Assembly: GCF_015207245.1 (NCBI RefSeq)
Contig: NZ_JADEXF010000286.1
Span: 1 to 5,672 of the forward strand
Length of the DNA: 5,672 nt
Origin: Nostoc cf. edaphicum LEGE 07299
GTDB lineage: Bacteria > Cyanobacteriota > Cyanobacteriia > Cyanobacteriales > Nostocaceae
Reading direction: 5' to 3'
The position numbers and the translations under genes are program-made. Every line of letters starts with the position of its first letter. Positions within the stretch are counted from its first letter, which is position 1. Below, in pieces: positions 1-4,442 of the stretch. The notes below the pieces were generated by a model. That model searched no databases. It had not been told where the DNA came from and saw only the letters and a program-made list of their open reading frames with translations.

Positions 1-367
1 CACCTAAAATTCCTCTTTTATCTTGGATGCTTTTTAATGATTCTACCAAGTGAGCTATGCGCTTACATGGTTCGCAGTGAAAAGTGAGCCGAATTGCCGC
101 ACCACTTTCAAAGGTTAGCAAAGAGCCAGGAATAAATGTCTCAAATTCTAAACCTTGAACTACAATATTTTCTCGCAATTCTCCTGGTTTAATTGATAAG
201 TCTAAAATATCTTCATACCTAACAATTAAAATTTGCCTGGGGCTTATAGGATCGGCATTAATATCTCCTTCTATACCATGACTTACTTTTAAATTTAATG
301 TTTTAAGCTCTACCATCTCAGAGCTTGGTTTTACTTTGCTGAAAAGATGCATGATTGAGAAAGTCAT
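1..367 (-). CDS. MOSC domain-containing protein, 3' end cut by window edge
   Basis: Translating the minus strand from the ATG at 367 gives 122 open residues before the window ends. The visible part reads as a MOSC domain, the C-terminal fold of molybdenum cofactor sulfurases, also found alone in YiiM/YuaD-type proteins that handle sulfur-carrying metal cofactors. Key segments are HGIEGDINADPISPRQIL (about 30-47), PGELRENIV (61-69) and LTFHCEPCKRI (94-104). C98 or C101 is the likely conserved cysteine. The gene starts two bases after the stop of the fibrillin gene and has no Shine-Dalgarno of its own, so translational coupling is likely. M6 (352) or M18 (316) could be the real start; the N-terminus before GIEGD is short for the family. 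The substrate is not predictable. The domain call is fairly secure, but whether another domain follows cannot be seen. Confidence 0.84.
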   Translation of the reverse strand, partial: MTFSIMHLFSKVKPSSEMVELKTLNLKVSHGIEGDINADPISPRQILIVRYEDILDLSIKPGELRENIVVQGLEFETFIPGSLLTFESGAAIRLTFHCEPCKRIAHLVESLKSIQDKRGILG

Positions 368-369
368 AT

Positions 370-1086
370 TCATTCAGCGGCACGATAAATTTTAAATTGA
401 GGAGGTGAATCAGGTAAATTATCAGATTTACTAAGAATGAATAAACTTCCATCTCCTCCACGTCCAATTCTTAAGTTTTCATCTAAGTAAGTAATATCCA
501 ATGTGGCAGTTCTACTAGTAGGATTATTAGCTGAAACAACCTTAAATGGGTTAAGCTGGGGAGTATTAATGCCAAGAATCTTCTCAATTGATAGATAGCG
601 TTTCTCAAAATAGACGTTGATACGTTTGTTCTGTAGAGGCTCTAAATCTTCTTTGGCTGGCTCAAAGCTAGCTGTCACTTTGACATATCCCGATACTAAC
701 CCCAGAGGATGTTGAACTTTCGCTAGATTGAAAAACAATTTATTTGCAACATCAATCACTTGATAAACTTTACCCAGCTTTAATCCCAATGGAAGAGAAG
801 CTAAAGAACGTATTTCTCTAGCTGTGGAGTATTGCAGTTGCCAAGCTCCCTCTAGCAAAGAAGTAGCATAGAGAAGAGGATTGAGATTGGGATTGACGCT
901 CTCCAGTTCCGTTGTCAATTGTTCAATTTCTGCGGCTAAGGTTTTGTCTAGCTGCAAATCGGTAATGGGAGAGCCGTTGCTCTTACTTTGAATATTCTCA
1001 AGTTTTGCTTGTAATTTTTCCTTAATTAAAAGTTGATTGTTCAATGGTAAGAATTTTCCTTTACATATCCTATTATTTGAGTTCAA
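370..1086 (-). CDS. PAP/fibrillin family protein (plastid lipid-associated protein homologue)
   Basis: This is a 238-residue soluble protein of the PAP/fibrillin family, lipocalin-like proteins that associate with thylakoids and plastoglobule-type lipid bodies in cyanobacteria and plastids. Two family signatures are clear: LLEGAWQLQYST (77-88), continuing through LGKVYQVID (104-112), and near the C-terminus YLDENLRIGRGGDGSLFIL (200-218). FEPAKE (141-146) lies between them. There is no signal peptide or membrane segment. The N-terminal 65 residues are charged and probably helical. No ATG is available; the first possible start is the TTG at 1086, directly preceded by an in-frame TAA a few bases upstream. 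A second TTG at 1044 (residue 15, followed by NNQLLIKEKL) has AAAGGA upstream and may be the true start, since the first 14 residues do not look family-like. The gene is followed at once by the MOSC gene. The family call is strong; the ligand is unknown. Confidence 0.88.
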   Translation of the reverse strand: MNSNNRICKGKFLPLNNQLLIKEKLQAKLENIQSKSNGSPITDLQLDKTLAAEIEQLTTELESVNPNLNPLLYATSLLEGAWQLQYSTAREIRSLASLPLGLKLGKVYQVIDVANKLFFNLAKVQHPLGLVSGYVKVTASFEPAKEDLEPLQNKRINVYFEKRYLSIEKILGINTPQLNPFKVVSANNPTSRTATLDITYLDENLRIGRGGDGSLFILSKSDNLPDSPPQFKIYRAAE

Positions 1087-1113
1087 GTTTTATGCACTTC
1101 CCGCATAAAACTT
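1085..1113. promoter_or_regulatory. Perfect 11-bp hairpin at the fibrillin gene start
   Basis: AAGTTTTATGC (1085-1095) and its exact reverse complement GCATAAAACTT (1103-1113) flank a seven-base loop. On the minus strand the stem ends inside the TTG codon at 1086-1084, and the loop reads GGGAAGT, a possible Shine-Dalgarno. It could be a 5'-leader structure controlling the fibrillin gene, an operator, or a terminator for upstream minus-strand transcription. There is no U-run after it on either strand, so an intrinsic terminator is the weaker reading. Confidence 0.5.
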
Positions 1114-1130
1114 AAATTATCTAGATGAGA

Positions 1131-1292
1131 TTAGTCAATGAGTTGTGGGGTGGGAATTTGCGTATCGATATCCGCTTGGGAAAAAGTAGGGAGCAACCAG
1201 CTACTCTCACCCGCCTTGTTCAGTACCACTGAAACTTTACCAGATTTTAAATCCTTGAAAATTTCGATCGCGATCGCACCAACAATACCCAT
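1131..1292 (-). CDS. Possible small protein of 53 residues, unrecognised
   Basis: An ATG at 1292 opens a 53-codon minus-strand frame ending in TAA at 1131. The product begins with a short hydrophobic stretch (MGIVGAIAIEIF), continues with DLKSGKVSVVLNK, and ends in a polar tail rich in Asp, Gln and Pro. Codon choice resembles the neighbouring genes and the frame contains a HIP1 site. It is on the same strand as surE and the fibrillin gene and lies between them. No strong Shine-Dalgarno is placed correctly, although GGAGAG and AGGA occur 15-30 bases upstream. The frame stays open upstream of the ATG for ten codons back to a TGA, so it could also be the remnant of a longer gene. I do not recognise a family. 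An overlapping plus-strand frame (1138-1353) competes for the same DNA and looks less protein-like. Confidence 0.25.
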   Translation of the reverse strand: MGIVGAIAIEIFKDLKSGKVSVVLNKAGESSWLLPTFSQADIDTQIPTPQLID

Positions 1293-1346
1293 AAGATTAA
1301 TTAATATTCCTACAAGCTCTCCTCAATATCCACTAAAAGTTGGTAA

Positions 1347-1363
1347 CAGTTAACTATTAACTG
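1347..1363 (-). terminator. Small hairpin downstream of surE
   Basis: CAGTTAA (1347-1353) and TTAACTG (1357-1363) form a perfect 7-bp stem with a three-base loop, beginning 10 bases past the surE stop on the minus strand. The stem is AT-rich and no clean U-run follows. It could be a weak terminator or mRNA 3'-end stabiliser. Similar GTTAACT heptamer motifs are common in Nostocales spacers (general knowledge). Confidence 0.35.
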
Positions 1364-1373
1364 ATGGCTGATA

Positions 1374-2054
1374 TCAAACTCTTAACTGGGTGACGGCAAT
1401 ATTACCGGAAAAACATACATCTACATCGCTGCCAGGAGTGCGATCGCGTTTGCCATATTCCCCTACATAATAAAAATTATCGCCTTCAATTCGATAGTTC
1501 ACGGGCAAAGGTTTTGTACAAGCTTGGCAAAATACCACTTCAGGATCTGGTTCTCCTGGTTGCAGATGCGGTAGATTCACATTCCAGAAGCTTCCTGGCT
1601 CTAAGGGACGCTTGAGTAAATCCGCTAAAACTTCAGTTGTGAATTTGGCAGCCAGATCCCAATCAAAATTCAGCTTGGCTTTGCGATACTGAGAAATGGC
1701 AACTCCGGGAATACCGTGCATCGCGGCTTCTCGCACGGCGGCAACTGTGCCAGAAATATAAGCATCGACTCCCAAATTTCCCCCAGCGTTGATACCTGAA
1801 AGTACAAATTTGACATCTGCGGGGATTTGTGTTATTGCAATTCTCACGCAATCAGCGGGAGTACCTGCGATCGCATACTCAGTCTCAGAACGCCGCTGGA
1901 GGTTGATAGCATGAGTAGTAGTAACTTGATGTCCACAGCCAGACTGATGATCGGCAGGAGCTGCGATAATAGAATTTTTGCCATTTACAGCTTTAAGCAG
2001 CGCTTGGATACCGGGGGCATCAATGCCATCGTCGTTAGTTAAAAGTATAGTCAT
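1374..2054 (-). CDS. surE: 5'/3'-nucleotidase SurE
   Basis: SurE is a metal-dependent phosphatase that removes 5' or 3' phosphate from nucleoside monophosphates in the cytoplasm, and is linked to stationary-phase and stress survival in other bacteria. All expected active-site elements are present. MTILLTNDDG at the N-terminus carries the metal-binding Asp pair D8-D9. S38 in DHQSGCGHQ and N89 in SGINAGGNLG (86-95) complete the metal site. AGTPADCV (63-70) and DAYISGTVAAVREA (97-110) are further family signatures. At 226 residues it is shorter than E. coli SurE (253), which fits a compact cyanobacterial form ending in FSGNIAVTQLRV. The start is well fixed because the ATG at 2054 puts the NDDG motif at residue 7. 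No clear Shine-Dalgarno precedes it. It lies 67 bases downstream of a possible small gene on the same strand. The identification is secure. Confidence 0.96.
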   Translation of the reverse strand: MTILLTNDDGIDAPGIQALLKAVNGKNSIIAAPADHQSGCGHQVTTTHAINLQRRSETEYAIAGTPADCVRIAITQIPADVKFVLSGINAGGNLGVDAYISGTVAAVREAAMHGIPGVAISQYRKAKLNFDWDLAAKFTTEVLADLLKRPLEPGSFWNVNLPHLQPGEPDPEVVFCQACTKPLPVNYRIEGDNFYYVGEYGKRDRTPGSDVDVCFSGNIAVTQLRV

Positions 2055-2062
2055 GTATATAT

Positions 2063-2085
2063 GATATTGATTTAGCTAAAATATC
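2063..2085. promoter_or_regulatory. Dyad symmetry upstream of surE
   Basis: GATATT (2063-2068) and AATATC (2080-2085) are exact inverted arms around a core holding the 10-base palindrome TTTAGCTAAA (2071-2080). The whole dyad lies 9-31 bases upstream of the surE ATG. It could be an operator overlapping the promoter or a leader hairpin. The DNA is very AT-rich here, so chance symmetry is a real alternative. Confidence 0.25.
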
Positions 2086-2121
2086 AGAAAAATGCAGATA
2101 TAAACCATCACATAGACATCT

Positions 2122-2319
2122 CTAGAAACTAAATATGCATTGTCTAGAACCCTTGTAGAGAGCTAGCAGGATAACGTCTTGACATTCTTTTTCACTCAGA
2201 TATCTAATGAGTACGTCAGGAAAAGCTACTCGCAGATATGAAAAAATATGGCGTTGTTGAACAAAATATAAATCATGCGATATGATTTCTAGATGGTTTG
2301 CAAATTCCGCCCTCAGCAT
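2122..2319 (-). CDS. Possible small protein of 65 residues, unrecognised
   Basis: This minus-strand frame starts with ATG at 2319 and ends with TAG at 2122. Unlike most short frames here it has a credible ribosome binding site: GGGAG (2333-2329) lies nine bases before the ATG. The product is a mixed-composition globular-looking peptide with hydrophobic and charged residues alternating (LEIISHDLYFVQQRHIFSYL, then VLIRYLSEKECQDVILLALYKG), no signal peptide, and two cysteines. I do not recognise a family. It sits 67 bases upstream of surE on the same strand, so the two could be co-transcribed, and it is divergent from psb32. Its start codon and ribosome binding site lie within a predicted stem-loop (2307-2344). 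It could instead be a chance frame in a non-coding RNA or promoter region. Confidence 0.38.
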   Translation of the reverse strand: MLRAEFANHLEIISHDLYFVQQRHIFSYLRVAFPDVLIRYLSEKECQDVILLALYKGSRQCIFSF

Positions 2320-2402
2320 TTGGATTAACTCCCAAAATGGGCGGTGTTTCTTGTGACTAGTAAGGGGTTTAGCGCCAGGTTAATGCTTGCAACCGCCCTC
2401 AG
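2307..2402. other. Structured GC-rich segment with alternative pairings and a short direct repeat
   Basis: CCGCCC (2307-2312) pairs with GGGCGG (2339-2344), and inside it ATTTGG (2318-2323) pairs with CCAAAAT (2332-2338) with one bulge. The same GGGCGGT (2339-2345) can pair instead with ACCGCCC (2392-2398), closing a 60-base element. TTGCAA followed by CCGCCCTCAG occurs twice, at 2298-2316 (with a three-base insertion ATT) and at 2387-2402. The arms are much richer in GC than the surrounding DNA. A small RNA, an attenuator-like switch, or a remnant of a mobile repeat are all possible. I cannot match it to a known RNA family. Confidence 0.4.
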
Positions 2403-2409
2403 AACAAGT

Positions 2410-2440
2410 TTGTGTAATCAAAAATCCCGTACAATATACA
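2410..2440 (+). promoter_or_regulatory. Candidate psb32 promoter
   Basis: TACAAT (2430-2435) matches the TATAAT -10 consensus at five of six positions, and AATATA or TATACA lie just after it. TTGTGT (2410-2415) could be the -35 element: spacing is 14 bases to TACAAT, short for sigma-70, but 17 to AATATA (2433-2438). Transcription from here would give a 5' leader of about 105 bases before the psb32 ATG. The match is weak. Confidence 0.3.
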
Positions 2441-2537
2441 TATTTGCTGGGAATATCAGAAATTTTACACTGAAGAAAATCGGGAACGAGGTGATTTTTG
2501 CAGTGGTTCTGTAGTATTTTTGGTGCAAGTCTGTCTT

Positions 2538-2542
2538 AGGGA
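2538..2542 (+). promoter_or_regulatory. Ribosome binding site fixing the psb32 start
   Basis: AGGGA lies seven bases before the ATG at 2550. This favours that ATG over the upstream in-frame TTG (2520) and GTG (2523), which would add ten residues ahead of a normal signal-peptide N-terminus. Confidence 0.7.
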
Positions 2543-2549
2543 TCACACG

Positions 2550-3287
2550 ATGAAACAGCTCCTCAAACAAGTTTTTAGCAGTCAAAAACACCTCATCTGG
2601 CTAATTCTACCTTTGGTGACGGTTATTTTCGCAGCCTCGCTATTTGCTACACCTGCTTTAGCCACAGGTGTGTATCAAATACCCAGTCTGACAGCAGGGA
2701 ATGACACCTGGGTTTTGGATCAAGGTGAAGTCATCAGCCGTCTGAATGAAGGTAAGATTAGCAGCGCTTTTAAGGATTTGGCAAAGCAAACAGATAAGGA
2801 AGTCAGAATTGTTACTGTTCGCCGACTCGACTACGGTGAAACACCAGAAAGCTTTACTAAAGAACTGTTTGAAAAATGGTTTCCGACAAAAGCAGCCCAA
2901 GCTAATCAAACCTTGTTGGTTCTTGATACTGTTACCAATGGTACTGCCATTATTACGGGGGATGGAGTCAAGCCAATGCTTACTGACTCTATTGCCGAGA
3001 GTATAGCTACTGAAACAGTAAGTGTACCGTTACGCAATGGTGACAAATACAATCAGGCATTTCTCGATGCAAGCGATCGCCTTGTCGCCGTTCTCTCTGG
3101 CAAAGCCGATCCAGGGCCACCCCAAATAACTGACAAAGTGCAGGTTGGAGGTACTTTCAAGAAAGCAGAAGAAACCAACCAGGGTAATGCTACTGCTTGG
3201 GTAGTAGGATTGTTAATCGCTGCCACCGTTATCCCAATGGCAACTTACTATATCTATCAGATAAATCAGCCCTCATCTAATGGGTAA
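2550..3287 (+). CDS. psb32: Photosystem II repair protein Psb32 (TPM domain)
   Basis: This is a 245-residue membrane-anchored TPM-domain protein matching Psb32 (Sll1390 in Synechocystis; related to plant TLP18.3), which protects photosystem II from photodamage and speeds its repair. A basic N-terminus (MKQLLKQVFSSQKH) is followed by a hydrophobic core at about 15-33 and a signal-peptidase site ALA at 36-38, giving export into the thylakoid lumen or periplasm. The TPM domain spans about 55-184, with EVRIVTVRRLDYG (84-96), FTKELFEKWFP (102-112), ANQTLLVLDT (118-127) and NQAFLDASDRLVAVLSG (168-184). A linker with PGPP leads to a C-terminal membrane helix at about 216-238 (WVVGLLIAATVIPMATYYIYQI) and a short cytoplasmic tail. 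The ATG at 2550 is chosen because AGGGA precedes it at good spacing. A HIP1 site lies in the frame at 3073. It is transcribed alone, divergent from the small minus-strand gene and convergent with the DUF4346 gene. Confidence 0.93.
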   Translation: MKQLLKQVFSSQKHLIWLILPLVTVIFAASLFATPALATGVYQIPSLTAGNDTWVLDQGEVISRLNEGKISSAFKDLAKQTDKEVRIVTVRRLDYGETPESFTKELFEKWFPTKAAQANQTLLVLDTVTNGTAIITGDGVKPMLTDSIAESIATETVSVPLRNGDKYNQAFLDASDRLVAVLSGKADPGPPQITDKVQVGGTFKKAEETNQGNATAWVVGLLIAATVIPMATYYIYQINQPSSNG

Positions 3288-3300
3288 TGGCAGAGTTGTT

Positions 3301-3367
3301 CAATTTTAGATTTTTAATTTTGGATTTTGGATTGAAAGAAAAATCTAAAATCTAAAATCTAAAATTG
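3301..3367. terminator. Long AT-rich hairpin between convergent genes, built partly of heptamer repeats
   Basis: The segments 3301-3314 and 3354-3367 are exact reverse complements (14 bp). Pairing continues inward to 3328/3340 with two mismatches and one G-U pair, around an 11-base loop (3329-3339). The right arm is three tandem AAAATCT units (3340-3360) plus a partial fourth. It fills the gap between psb32 and the DUF4346 gene, ending three bases before the latter's stop codon, so a bidirectional terminator is the natural role. No separate U-run follows the stem. Confidence 0.5.
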
Positions 3368-3369
3368 GC

Positions 3370-3759
3370 TTAATCTTGAACATATTCTTGCCCTGTAACT
3401 AAAGCTACCTCAGCCCGGACAAATTCTCGACCTAAATAAGCTGCATGATCTAATTGAGTTACAGGAGAGGGCTGAGTTTCTTCAAAAATTTTCACGCAAA
3501 GTTCTTTCGCCGTTCTAGCGCTAAAAACTGTTGTATGAGTTCGTTCTACCTTTTGTCGCGCCGGAATTACCTTTCCCGTTTCGGGATCGACAGCTAAACC
3601 GCGATCGTCAATCACATTGGTAAAATGCTTGGCATAAATTAACCCTGCGTCTCGATCTAAGTAAATAATAAAATATCCACCGGGATCGAGGTCAATATGA
3701 CGCTGGGAAAGTTTATCATCAATTGCAACTAAATCTTCAATTATTAAATCCATAAGCAT
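3370..3759 (-). CDS. DUF4346 domain-containing protein
   Basis: This is a 129-residue soluble protein with the DUF4346 pattern: LDPGGYFIIYLDRD (24-37), LIYAKHF (40-46), and at the end HAAYLGREFVRAEVAL (105-120) leading to YVQD. The family is common in cyanobacteria and also found in archaea. Its biochemical role is unknown to me, so I give none. No signal peptide or membrane segment is present, and the composition is acidic and globular. Two ATGs compete, at 3759 and at 3753 (MDLIIEDL). Neither has a Shine-Dalgarno, and TATAAT on the minus strand (3763-3758) overlaps the first ATG, so a leaderless message starting near the second ATG is possible. It follows the pentapeptide gene on the same strand after a 133-base AT-rich spacer, so it probably has its own promoter. 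It converges with psb32 across a shared hairpin. Confidence 0.76.
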   Translation of the reverse strand: MLMDLIIEDLVAIDDKLSQRHIDLDPGGYFIIYLDRDAGLIYAKHFTNVIDDRGLAVDPETGKVIPARQKVERTHTTVFSARTAKELCVKIFEETQPSPVTQLDHAAYLGREFVRAEVALVTGQEYVQD

Positions 3760-3855
3760 TATAAAAAGAAATTTTCTTTCTTGAGGGTTTTTACACTCTA
3801 TATCAAGTGTAATTCCTATCTTCCTTAGTCTTCTTGATATCTTTCAGATATTTTT

Positions 3856-3880
3856 GATTTCTTTTACTTAAAAGAAAATC
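3856..3880. repeat. AT-rich hairpin downstream of the pentapeptide gene
   Basis: GATTTCTTTT (3856-3865) and AAAAGAAAATC (3870-3880) form a stem with one bulged base and a four-base loop, 12 bases past the pentapeptide-gene stop on the minus strand. It may act as a weak terminator, but on that strand it is followed by A residues rather than U. The rest of the 3760-3892 spacer shows only AT-rich simple sequence. Confidence 0.3.
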
Positions 3881-3892
3881 AGAGAACTAGAC

Positions 3893-4381
3893 TTAATTAT
3901 TCCGAATAGTGCCATCTGGCATGATGGTGTTACGAAAAGTAGTGCGACGCAAATTAGCTCCTTCCAAATTAGCTCCAGTCAAATCAGCTTCCCAGAAGTC
4001 GCATCCCCCCAAATCAGTTCTGCTCAAGTTAGCCCCGATTAAATCAGCCTTATGGAAGCTAGTGTTGTGAAATCTCGCTCCTCTCAAGTCTGTATTAGTC
4101 AGGTTAGCAACATTGATGCTAGCACGTCGCAAGTCTGCTCCTCTAAGATCGGCTTCGGTCAAATCGGCACTATTCAGACAGGCTTCAAACAATTTGGCAT
4201 TAACTAAACTAACTGCCTTCAAAATAGCACTAGCAAGATAGAACTCCTCCATATTATTCCCAGTCAAGTCAGCACCGCTCAGATCAATCCCCGACAAATC
4301 TACGTCCAAGTTGACTCCAGAAAAGTTTCTTTCCCCAGCAGCATATCTTCTAATCAACTCATCACGATTCACATGAGCCAT
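3893..4381 (-). CDS. Pentapeptide repeat-containing protein
   Basis: This is a 162-residue protein made almost entirely of pentapeptide repeats, which fold as a right-handed quadrilateral beta-helix. The central hydrophobic residue recurs every five positions without a break from L29 to M154, giving 26 repeats or about 6.5 coils. Typical units are SGADL, TEADL, RGADL, IGANL and TGANL. The first 20 residues (VNRDELIRRYAAGERNF) form the usual N-terminal helix cap, and MPDGTIRNN closes the C-terminus. There is no signal peptide or membrane segment, so it should be cytoplasmic. AGGA lies eight bases before the ATG at 4381, supporting the start. The gene follows the acyltransferase gene by 61 bases on the same strand. 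Cyanobacteria carry many such proteins, most without known function; nothing here points to gyrase protection as in MfpA/Qnr. Confidence 0.95.
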   Translation of the reverse strand: MAHVNRDELIRRYAAGERNFSGVNLDVDLSGIDLSGADLTGNNMEEFYLASAILKAVSLVNAKLFEACLNSADLTEADLRGADLRRASINVANLTNTDLRGARFHNTSFHKADLIGANLSRTDLGGCDFWEADLTGANLEGANLRRTTFRNTIMPDGTIRNN

Positions 4382-4401
4382 AAATATTTTCCTGAACTTA
4401 T

Positions 4402-4414
4402 TAGGACTTACGCA
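4402..4414. repeat. TAGGACTTACGCA interspersed repeat motif
   Basis: The spacer between the acyltransferase and pentapeptide genes carries TAGGACTTACGCA. From memory, this string recurs very often between genes of Nostoc-type genomes, possibly as the end of a small dispersed element; I cannot check that here. The flanking bases 4403-4436 (AGGACTTACG to CGAAAGTAGTTCC) can form an imperfect hairpin. Confidence 0.4.
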
Positions 4415-4442
4415 GTGATGTTACGAAAGTAGTTCCTTTTCC

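Noticed and set aside
1138..1353. 71-codon plus-strand frame in the surE-fibrillin spacer
   Set aside because: Composition is low-information (Ser, Pro and Ile rich), there is no ribosome binding site, and it overlaps a more gene-like minus-strand frame.
1827..2042. Plus-strand frame antisense to surE
   Set aside because: It lies wholly within the secure surE gene and is explained as its shadow.
2339..2398. tRNA-like element closed by a 7-bp stem
   Set aside because: The length is about 60 bases, no anticodon or T-arm consensus (GGTTCAAATCC-like) is present, and internal stems are short.
2414..2432. NtcA-type GTA...TAC site upstream of psb32
   Set aside because: The spacing between GTA and TAC is 13 bases rather than the required 8.
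2520..2549. Upstream TTG/GTG starts for psb32
   Set aside because: The AGGGA at 2538-2542 is correctly spaced for the ATG at 2550, and the ten extra residues would precede a normal signal peptide.
2658..3006. Additional frames on both strands within psb32
   Set aside because: They are contained in the psb32 coding region, with no ribosome binding site or family features.
3893..4381. Periodic 15-base sequence similar to a tandem repeat or CRISPR-like array
   Set aside because: The periodicity is explained by codons of the pentapeptide repeats; there are no identical repeats separated by unique spacers.
3922..4436. Near-repeat GTTACGAAA(A)GTAGT at 3929 and 4420 flanking the pentapeptide gene
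   Set aside because: It looks like mobile-element ends, but the match is only about 14 bases with a gap, one copy encodes the repeat protein's C-terminus, and no target duplication is visible.
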